Origin: Cruorifilaria tuberocauda
Taxonomy: Eukaryota; Nematoda; Chromadorea; Rhabditida; Onchocercidae
Length of the DNA: 43,598 nucleotides
NCBI GenBank assembly: GCA_013365365.1
Contig: JABVXU010000452.1
Location: 1 to 43,598, forward strand
Reading direction: 5' to 3'
The notes under the pieces are model-generated. The model had not been told where the DNA came from, made no database searches, and saw only the letters and a list, made by a program, of their open reading frames with translations. A program made the translations under genes and the position numbers. Shown piece by piece: positions 34,984 to 43,598 of this stretch; position 1 is the stretch's first letter, and each line of letters opens with the position of its first letter.

Positions 34984-36280
34984 ATTTCTGACCCCTTCAA
35001 TTTAAAACTCTAACATTTTAATACACTCTAACAATTTTAAATATTTCATTTTCCTACTCCTTTTTCCTGACCTTATTCTATCAGTTATTTTATCAGTTTT
35101 ATCACTTGTTTTTTGTCAGGTTTATCAGTTATCTTATCTGTTTTATCAGTTAAAAACCTAAATTTGATATCAGTTAATTATTTCTCCAATAATTATTTAC
35201 TTTTCCAAATAAATTCTAACTCAACAAATTATTTCCTCTTCCGGATGAATTCTAATTCATTAAATTATTCCTTTTTCCGGACGAATACTAATTCATTAAA
35301 GTTTCTGTAATAACAATTGCCTGTTTCAAATCCATTAATATATTTCTTTTTCCGGACGAATTCTAATTCACTAAAATTTTTCTAATAATAATTTCCTGTT
35401 TTAAATGATTCCTAATTTATTGAATTATTCCTTCTTTATTAATTCTAATTCTTATTAATTCTAATTTTTAGTTCTAATTAATTCTAATTCATTAAAACTT
35501 TCAGTTTAGCTTTGTTCTGTTGGAAAAGTTTTTAAAAGTGAAAAGTAAGGGAAAGATATCACCAATTACCACAACTGATAATGATAAAATGATAAAATGA
35601 TACCGATTGAAGCGCCTTGAAGCTTGCAACTTTGCAATAGGTAAAAATTAATCATTCATATTTATTTCTCATTTTTATATACCAATAAATTTATGTAAAT
35701 TTTTCATCTTACATAATTTAAATGTATTATTTTTTAGATTTGGAACGATTGGTTGGAATATGAAATCGAAAATTATTATCATTGATTATATTATCATTGC
35801 TTATATTATCATTGATAAATGCTTGTGATAACTGCCTAATTTATTATCATTGATAAAAAGTTTGTAATTATCAATTGATTAAATCGCTATCATTTGCTTT
35901 TAATTTAAAAACTTGCATAAATTTAACGGATAATTTTGGATTGTATTTTGAATTTGAACTAAACAATATTTCAAGCAATAATAAATGATAACACATCATG
36001 ATAACATTCTACTTGTATCAATCGATGAAAAATTCAGTGAATCGTTTCATTCTCAATGAATTTTTTTTTTTTAATCAAATTAGAAATTAAATGTTAAATT
36101 TTTATAAATTAACTTTTAAATCATAAAAATATCAAATGATCATGGATGAAAATAATCAAAATAGTTTTTCAGGCTAGTTTAACATTAGCAATAAAATGTG
36201 AATTCCTATAATTTTTCATTTAAATCAAAATTCTACAAATCCTCTGCGAAAATGATAATCATTGATAATTTTCTGATTAA
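34984..36280. other. Intergenic region between mec-3 and the phosphatase
   Basis: Contains TTATCAGTT words, a repeat of TTCCGGA(C/T)GAATTCTAATTC at about 35230-35370, and AT-rich filler. No gene was recognised. It should hold the mec-3 3' UTR and the phosphatase promoter. Confidence 0.5.
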
Positions 36281-39200
36281 TTAACAATCTCGTCCAATCT
36301 CTTCTTCATCACCCTCAAATGGAAATGATAATAATTGCTCCAAGGTAATTGAATCAGTAGAATGTATTCTTCCAGGTGCTAAAATGTTACATTCAAAGTA
36401 TACTTTATAAAATTTCATATAAATTTTACATCAATTAAATTATCATTTAGCTAAATCCAAATATCATTTCACTTTCGAGCAGTATTACCTAAAAATAATT
36501 AAACTTAAATTGATAAGCAATCTCTAAAAGTTAATAGTGTTATTATCTTCTTTCTATATCATTCATTAAATACAAATTAAATGCAATAATAATAATAATA
36601 AGTTTAATAAGTTGAAAGTAATAATTACAATCAAAACCGATCGATGGTGGTATTAAACCACGTTGCTCAAAACGTTTCAAATAATTGCATAGATGCTTTA
36701 ATCGTCGTTCTTTGCTTCGTCGATTTTGAAACCATACCTGAAGTTTAATTAATTTAAAGTAATATTAATTTATTTATTTTTGATATTTTATATTTTTAGG
36801 AAAAGATAATAATCATCATTTTTAGATTTAATTAATTTGAAATAATATTTTGAGTTTAATTAATTTAAAATAATATTTATTCATTTCTTCCTTCTGATAT
36901 TTCATATTTCTTAGGTGAAGATTACGATTTTTAAGTTTAATTAATTTAAAATAATATTAATTCATCTTTTTTTTCATCTGATTATTTATATTTCCCAGGA
37001 AAGAATAATAATAATCATGATTTTTTTTTGCTAAACGTGAATTCACCAAGAATTTATTATTAATGATTTTTTTTGGCTTTATTAAGATTATTGATAAAGC
37101 TTATCATTATTAATACTTGAATGACGCGCATGCTAAGGCCTGTTTCTAGTGCCAGCTTAGCTCTCACGTGTTTTGACGGTTTCGGAGTTGACGTAAACAT
37201 TTTATTTAGTACGTCTAGCTGAAATAAACAAATTATTCACGATAATTTTATTTTATTTCTTTAATTAACGATTGATATTTCGTCAATTTTCAATTTCGTT
37301 TCTTTTTTTTCCTTTCCTTTTCCTATTAGATTTTTTAAAGATTTTAAACGTGAACTTTACCTGGTACTGTTTAATGTTGGAGGTTACCTGATACTGCTTA
37401 ATGGTGGTACGTGGTCCTCTACGCTTTAAAAAATTTGATTCATCATTTTGCTCATAACCATACGTTTCATGTGAATGTGTAAAAAGTGTTGTTGTTGTTG
37501 TTGAATCCAATTCTCTTAATTATAAATTTCAAAAAAAAAAAAAAAGAGGAAAAGAATTTCAATTTCAACAAATTTAAAATTTCAATAATTTTCAACTTTT
37601 TAATATTAAACATCTTAAAGTAATTAATTACAATTAATTACCAAATTCTTTAATTAATTACAAATCAATTTTATATCATGCAATATTTTTGTTTCGTTAT
37701 CAATTTTTAGCTTATTTTTAATTGATAATAAATTAATTATCATTTATTTTGAAATTACTGATAGGGATGGTTTTTTTTCCCTGTTTACAACTTAAACTTT
37801 CAACTTATGATACGTTTATGCTAGTTATCAGTGATTACTTATCAACTTAAAGCATTGTTATCAGTAAAAACGATTAATGATAGCATATTTAAAGATAAAT
37901 AATTATCAACTCTTATTATCAGCTTATCAACTTTTAACTGATCGGAAGTAAATCATTAAAAAATTAATCATCATATTTTTGAATATTTAAATAATTTCAT
38001 GGAAAAGTGTTGATAAAGATAGTTCTTTTCCTTTTTTCCAAAGCATGATACACTTATCTGAATTGTTATCAATATTATCAATAAAAAAGATTAATGATAA
38101 GATACTTAAAGTTATTTTAATTCACAATATTACTTTCAAATTAGTAAGTTATCAAGATTGAAAAAGTTGTTACCTTGTAACAGTTTCAGAAAGTAAACCA
38201 CCATCATCTGTTTCTAATATGCAAACTGCTGTCGTTGGTGTTGAAATACTAAATACTGAAATATTAAAAAGTTATAATCCTTAATATCAAAATATTTATT
38301 TTCAAAAAATTATAACTATAAATTTAAATAAATTCAGTGGATAAAAAAGAAAAAAATGCACTGAATAGATTTTATCTTATCTTTTCTTATCATTTAATTT
38401 GACATCAAACTCAAACTTAGTTTAATCGTTAATTGTAAATTAATTTAAAATGAAATATCAAAATATCACATACTATCATTGCTGCAAATAGCATGCGTAA
38501 TGCATGCAATACTTTTCGATATTTCATTTATGCAAATTTGTTCGCCTTGTGAGATCTTTCGACCACATTGAATACAACGATGACAAGTGATATGATAAAG
38601 TATATCACGCTGAAAAAAAATCAATATAAAACTATGAAAATGATTTTTGTTTTTTTTTTTCAATTTTAAAAATGATTTACTAATATATAATACATTTTCA
38701 TTTACATTTCAAAAAATAAAAAAAAAAAGCAAATCAAAATTTTAAAAGCTTAATTGTTAAAATCATAGTAATACCTTAATTTTATAAATCACTTCATTAA
38801 TTGTTAAAATCATAGTAATACCTTAATTTTATAAATCACTTCATTAATTGTTAAAATCATAGTAATACCTTAACTTTATAAATCATTTCTGTTGGTGCAA
38901 TACCTTGCTGACAACCAGCACATCGGTTTGGACTGTATTCTCTGCAATTTTAAAATTCAATAATTTACTTAAATTTTTTAACTTAAAAAAATTTATTCAC
39001 TTAAATTTATTTACTTAAAAAAGATAATATCATTATAGAAATTAAATGTATATGAGAAGCTTAAATTATTTTAAAATAAGCATTATAACAAAAAGATTTA
39101 ATTAATTTTACACTAAAATTTAAATGTTAGTTATTCGATGTGATATCTAAGGTCTAAGGTTGAATAATTAAGCATTCAATTTATTAATATCATTCGAACT

Positions 39201-41736
39201 ATTTTATTTACCTTAGAGAAAATTTGATTAGTGAAATTCTAATTAACACAACTAATGAAAATTACTCATAATAATGCAGGCGACAATATAAATGTCCATT
39301 CCTTTCGAAACATTTATCATAGAGAATAACAGAACAAACTGAACATCGAACACAATCTTCATGATACGCCCAATCATTTATCTGCAAGAAAGTAAAAGTT
39401 TTGGAAGTTTAAATTTGAATTTCGAAATTTAAAATTTTGAAAAAAAATTTATTTAAATTTGAAAATTCGAAAAAAAGAAAATTTTTATTTGAAAATTTAC
39501 AAAATTAAATTTTATTTTTTGTCATACTGTAAATTGTAATTGTAGAAGTTGAAAATTACTTTTCAATTACTGACATTTTATACAGTGAAATTTTTAAATG
39601 ATCGTAGCTTTTTACAGTATCATAAAATGCTAATAAATTATATTTTCGAAAATTTTTGTCTAAAAAGATATAACTGATAACAATGATATGGATAGAAAGT
39701 TAAATATAACTGATAACAGTGATAATGATAAATATTTAAATATAACTAACTAATAACAGTAATACGCATAAATAGCTAAATATAACTGATAATAGTGATA
39801 AGGATAAACAGACAAAGATTTTTAATCGCTTATCACTGAAATCTTTTGAGGCATATTTTCCTTTAATTTGTTTCTATCATTCAAAATAAATAGTATAGTG
39901 ATTTCTTATTTCTTATTCAATAAACCAATATTGATAATTATATAGAATAGATCGAGGAAATATTTTACAAATCTAACTAAGCCAAGAAAATTTCACGTTT
40001 AACTAGGCCAAGAAGATTTTGAGCTTAATTGCTTAGCTGACTCAAATGAATTTCTGTTGGCTGATATTTCCAATGTTTGAAATTTAGCCGGTAAATAAGT
40101 TGATAAGTAATCACGGATAACTAGCATTGTGAATTTTATTGAAAAATACATGCATATTATTCTGGTAATTTAGGTTGCATTAATTAGACGAGTAATTAGA
40201 CATGAATGAATTAGTTCTAAGTTATATTTAAAGTAATATCAGAAAAGAATACCTTTGACATGAATTCATGCATAATTGGAAATTGACATTGTTTGCAGAC
40301 AATCTAAACATTATTTTTAAAATTAGATTTTTTGGAATTTTTTAATAGTAATTAATTAATTTAACAGTTTTAATAGTAATAATAATAAAATTAATCAATT
40401 AAATAATTAAGGAAAAGTAATTTTGCTAATTTTAAATTAGTGTAAATAAACTAAAATAAAATTTCTTGCAAATATTCAGCACTTCAGAATGTCAAATTTT
40501 CGTCATTTACATCGCAAAATGTAAGTACATTCCACTTCTTAGAAAAAAAAAATCTTTTAAATGAATAAAAAAAGTGATAAAATAGCATTACAATAGTGGT
40601 TAGCAAAAGTTACTGTATCACTTCAAATGATCAAAAGTTTCTGTATTACTTCAAATAATGAAAAGTTACTGCGTTACTTTAAAATATGAGAATAACTGTT
40701 AATAATTAATATTATTTTCTGGGTTGAATTCTCCACCATAGTTACTTTTTTAGTAAAAAGTAATGCGTGAAATTTATTGTATAAAATGATATTAAAATTT
40801 AGCATTTCTAATATCAATGTATCAAAAAGAGAAGGTAAATAATCACATAATGTAATAGCTAAATAAATGTTAAATTAAATATTTAAATACTCTCTTATTT
40901 CAAATGATCAAAAGTTACCTTAAATTAAATATTATCTAAAATAAATCATTCCAACTTATTGATCTTATAAAATTCGAAAAATCAGCATTCATTATGAGAA
41001 AGTTTGCAATCATATTATGGTTAGCTCATTAATTTCATTTAGGTTAAAGTAAATTGTAAAATTGTTTTTTTTTTTATATTTGAATTTTCGAAGAAAAATA
41101 TCAAAGATTACAAGTTTGTCCACTTGTGTGTTTATTTGGATAATTTATCAAAATTATCAATTGATCTTTTCATCTTTATAAAATTTGATCACTTATATAT
41201 TTCTATCAACATTGCTGAAATCGTTCCAGTAAATTCGTTCTACAATCAGTTACCATAACTATCATCTATTTGTAAGATTATAGTAAGCAAATAAATTAGC
41301 TAATTATAAACTGTAAAATTTCAAATAAAAAAACTAGTCATAAAAATATTGTAATTATCAATCTACATAATAATTATAATACTGCAATTAGGAATTACGG
41401 TAAGATTACAGTAGGTGTACAGATTACAGTAGGAAACACTAAAGCAGAAAAATGATCCATCAATTTAAATCATTCTTATCAATTGAGTAGTCAAAAATGA
41501 TATAACTTATTTACTCGTTTATTTTAGTATAATAGGAAGAATTTTTTTTTTCAAATTTCATAGATATTTAAAAAAAGAAAAGAGATGAAATTAATCACTT
41601 TTATATCATTCGCATCGTTACTACTAACGTTTTTCTTGTCCTCCTGATCAGAATTAGTGATAGTGATAGCTGCTACTGTAATAGCTTGACCATTAGCTAA
41701 AGTAACCGATGGTTTCTCATCGGTACAACAATACAT
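36281..41736 (-). CDS. mec-3: LIM-homeodomain transcription factor MEC-3 orthologue, complete
   Basis: Ten exons, all in phase, 340 aa: 41736-41599, 40303-40253, 39381-39266, 38941-38869, 38609-38474, 38255-38174, 37514-37388, 37218-37117, 36737-36638, 36378-36281. LIM1 runs from [10 protein letters not shown] through [13 protein letters not shown] to [12 protein letters not shown]2 runs from [20 protein letters not shown] through [20 protein letters not shown]. The homeodomain starts [13 protein letters not shown], continues [17 protein letters not shown] and ends [20 protein letters not shown]16, F20, W48, F49, N51 and R53 are all present. These blocks match C. elegans MEC-3 closely, including KHLCNYL and QRGLIPP after the homeodomain and an acidic C-terminus. 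MEC-3 acts with the POU protein UNC-86 to specify touch-receptor neurons. Two exon ends are duplicated in the introns. Confidence 0.95.
37361..37408 (-). repeat. 27 nt in-frame duplication of a mec-3 homeodomain exon end and donor
   Basis: ATTAAGCAGTATCAG|GTAACC (exon end 37388) is followed 27 nt later by ATTAAACAGTACCAG|GTAAAG (end 37361). Use of the second donor adds VTSNIKQYQ within homeodomain helix 1 without a stop. The two base changes in the repeated IKQYQ codons are both silent. Confidence 0.85.
38751..38889 (-). repeat. 47 bp triplication of the mec-3 LIM2 exon end and donor
   Basis: On the minus strand, TGATTTATAAA(G/A)TTAAG followed by GTATTACTATGATTTTAAC occurs three times, with AAG ends at 38869 (true exon), 38822 and 38775. 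Each unit includes 21 nt of coding sequence. Use of a distal copy would read into an in-frame TGA four codons past the true donor. Confidence 0.9.
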
Positions 41737-42225
41737 CAACCAGGTAAAGCACTAATTTCGAATGCTTAATCAGTAGTTAGCTAAAGAACGATTTTGGAAA
41801 GTGACAATCAAACCCATCATATATTACTACGGTAAAGCTATCAGGGCGGAGTTTGAATTTCACATCCAAAATTTAGCATTTTTATCAAAACCATTTGCAA
41901 ATTTATGATACCATGATGCTAATGGATGAAATGTTTAATGATCACAATCATTCAGTGATATCAGTGATAATTTGGGATATTCCAGTTGCAGAAAAAAAAA
42001 ACCCCAAATAAACAATCAATTGTATTAATCAGTACTTTTTGCTATCACAATCATTCAGTGATAACTTGTGAATATTTCATTTACAGAAAAAAAAAACACC
42101 CAAATAGGTAATCAATTTCAGTAATCAATATATTTTACTGATCGATAAATTGTTATTATTGATTGACTTTAATTTTACACAAAATTATTTTAATATTTGA
42201 AATGAATGTGCGACAAATATAATCC
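41737..42225. other. mec-3 proximal upstream region with a ~80 bp duplication
   Basis: CACAATCATTCAGTGATA followed by A-rich GCAGAAAAAAA/ACAGAAAAAAA and CCCAAATA occurs twice, at about 41942-42020 and 42048-42125. ATTTGCAAATTT, an octamer variant, lies near 41892. No other gene was seen here. Confidence 0.5.
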
Positions 42226-42274
42226 ATGCAAATTTTTTTCCCGCATATTTTGATATTTGGGGTCATTAGGGTCA
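42226..42274. promoter_or_regulatory. POU octamer plus DR3 nuclear-receptor-like site upstream of mec-3
   Basis: A perfect ATGCAAAT at 42226-42233 and a perfect direct repeat GGGTCA TTA GGGTCA at 42260-42274, about 490 and 525 bp above the mec-3 start. UNC-86, the POU activator of mec-3 in C. elegans, binds octamer-like sites. The motifs are seen; binding is inference. Confidence 0.35.
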
Positions 42275-42732
42275 AACAAATTTTTGTGTTCATTGACTAT
42301 TTGAAATTAGCAAGATGATAATTTCCGGGAAAAAAATATGGGCATTTATGTGAACTACTTTTATAAGCTATCTTTAATTTAACAGTATATGAAATTGAAT
42401 TTGGTTTAATTACATCAATGAAAAAGTGCCTACCAGTAATCGATAGTATAAAATTTCTTCTAATTTAATTCAAAATTCAAAATTTAATCTAATTTAAAAT
42501 AATAATTTGAGAAATTTTCTTTCTGATAACTTGCAATTACTTTCATTTTTTATCATCTCCAGCAATGTTTTACTAACATTGAAATCGTTTTAGTAATTTT
42601 AACTTTGATATAACCATGATAATGATTGCTTGTTATTTTACACTTCATCAAATTCCTAAACTTCGTTTACTTTGTTTATCTAGTTAAAAATTCAAATAAA
42701 AAATCTCACAATCCCGAAAATTTCCGTTTCAG

Positions 42733-42819
42733 GAATTAAAATTAGCAGTGGAAAATAATCAAAATGGAAAAAAACAAGAAAAAATTAAAAGAAATGCTAG
42801 AAATAAAAGGAATAAGTGA
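42733..42819 (+). CDS. Possible terminal exon, Lys/Asn-rich, unrecognised
   Basis: After a strong CCGTTTCAG acceptor (ends 42732), 28 codons are open to TGA: ELKLAVENNQNG followed by KKQEKIKRNARNKRNK. A 20-codon ATG frame overlaps it in another phase. It may be the last exon of a plus-strand gene, but no other exon was found, and A-rich DNA gives such peptides by chance. Confidence 0.15.
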   Translation, partial: ELKLAVENNQNGKKQEKIKRNARNKRNK

Positions 42820-43429
42820 AATGTAAGAATTTAAAATTTGAAAACTTTAATTTATTTGTAAATAATTAAACAAGAGAAATTTCTTAAATCAATTACTATT
42901 CAATTACGAAAAGGTGACCAATATTCCCTTTTCTCGATTTCATTCATCACAAATTTAATTAAAATATTTAATTAATTCGTTCATTTAATTTACTCATTCA
43001 TTTAATTAATATGGGATATGCTTATGAAAATATCGCTCTTCGAAATATACTCGATTATTTACTCAATTATCAAATTATTTTCCATTCCTTCAATGAAAAA
43101 TTCAATTCAAGTATATAATTTAATTACCGAATTATTTTCTCTTTCTCAAATTCTTTTCATTGATAATAAGAAATTCAATTCAGCTATAAATAAATATTTA
43201 TTCAATTTTCGAATTACTTTTTCTTTTCCTCAAAATCATTTCTATTAATAATATAAAAGAAAAAATTATCGTTTTTTAGCAAATTTTGTTTATCAAATTT
43301 TTGATTAAGAAAAAGAAAGAAAAGAAATAGCTTTTTGAAAGAGTGATAAAATAAGCTATTAAATAAGCATAATAAGCAAAAAATTCAAATATTTATTGGA
43401 AGGAAAATAAGATATCACTATAATATAAT

Positions 43430-43598
43430 TAATAATAATAATGACAACAACAATAACAACAATAATAATAAATTATTGATAATAATGACAATAACAATAA
43501 TAACAATAATAAATTCAATTTGAACAAATTAAATAAAGTTATTAACAATAATAATAATAATAATAACAATAATAATGATAATAATTAATAATAATAAT
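43430..43598. repeat. (AAT)n/(AAC)n trinucleotide repeats at the window end
   Basis: Runs of AATAATAAT with AACAAC and GATAAT interruptions up to the last base. The preceding 42.8-43.4 kb stretch is AT-rich without a recognised gene. Confidence 0.85.

Noticed and set aside
43018..43248. 76-aa plus-strand ORF
   Set aside because: Built on ATTCAATT-type repeated words; no family resemblance.

Overview
The window is AT-rich nuclear DNA from a nematode. Introns are mostly small to medium with TTTCAG/TTTTAG-type 3' splice sites, several first exons sit directly behind an acceptor that looks like a spliced-leader trans-splice site, and one gene is a clear orthologue of the nematode LIM-homeodomain gene mec-3. 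The composition and repeat style would fit a spirurid or filarial worm, but that placement is a guess. All exon models below were worked out by hand from splice sites, reading phase and protein family patterns.

Region 1 (1-2.7 kb, minus): two exons (TM1-TM2 and TM3-TM4) of a GnRH/AKH-receptor-like GPCR that runs off the left edge. Region 2 (2.7-18.7 kb): a gene-poor stretch packed with tandem duplications, microsatellites, a ~650 bp foldback, a possible LTR remnant and one isolated GPCR-like exon. Region 3 (18.7-24.3 kb, minus): a 12-exon FLVCR/SLC49-type transporter of 542 aa, a newly modelled 147-aa four-TM protein 208 bp downstream of it, and a possible 89-aa membrane ORF just upstream, a layout that would suit an operon. 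Region 4 (24.9-26.8 kb, plus): the ribosomal protein gene rpl-7A (eL8), complete in six exons, with a first exon that codes only for the start methionine. Region 5 (27.3-29.2 kb, minus): a short divergent protein with a TAF6-type histone fold. Region 6 (29.99-34.98 kb, minus): a complete 355-aa cytosolic protein tyrosine phosphatase in nine exons. Region 7 (36.3-41.7 kb, minus): the mec-3 orthologue, 10 exons, 340 aa, with two LIM domains and a homeodomain; its upstream region carries a POU octamer and a DR3 nuclear-receptor-like site.

The genes do not form one pathway; this is an ordinary eukaryotic gene neighbourhood. The most unusual signal is recurrent: in three genes, tandem repeats carry copies of the splice site of the exon they touch. 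There is a ~53 bp unit carrying the GPCR acceptor, a 47 bp unit carrying the mec-3 LIM2 donor with 21 nt of coding sequence, a 27 nt in-frame duplication of a mec-3 homeodomain donor, and clustered GTAAGAT donors in the phosphatase. The transporter also appears to have an alternative terminal exon with its own stop codon and AATAAA signal that would make a half-length isoform.
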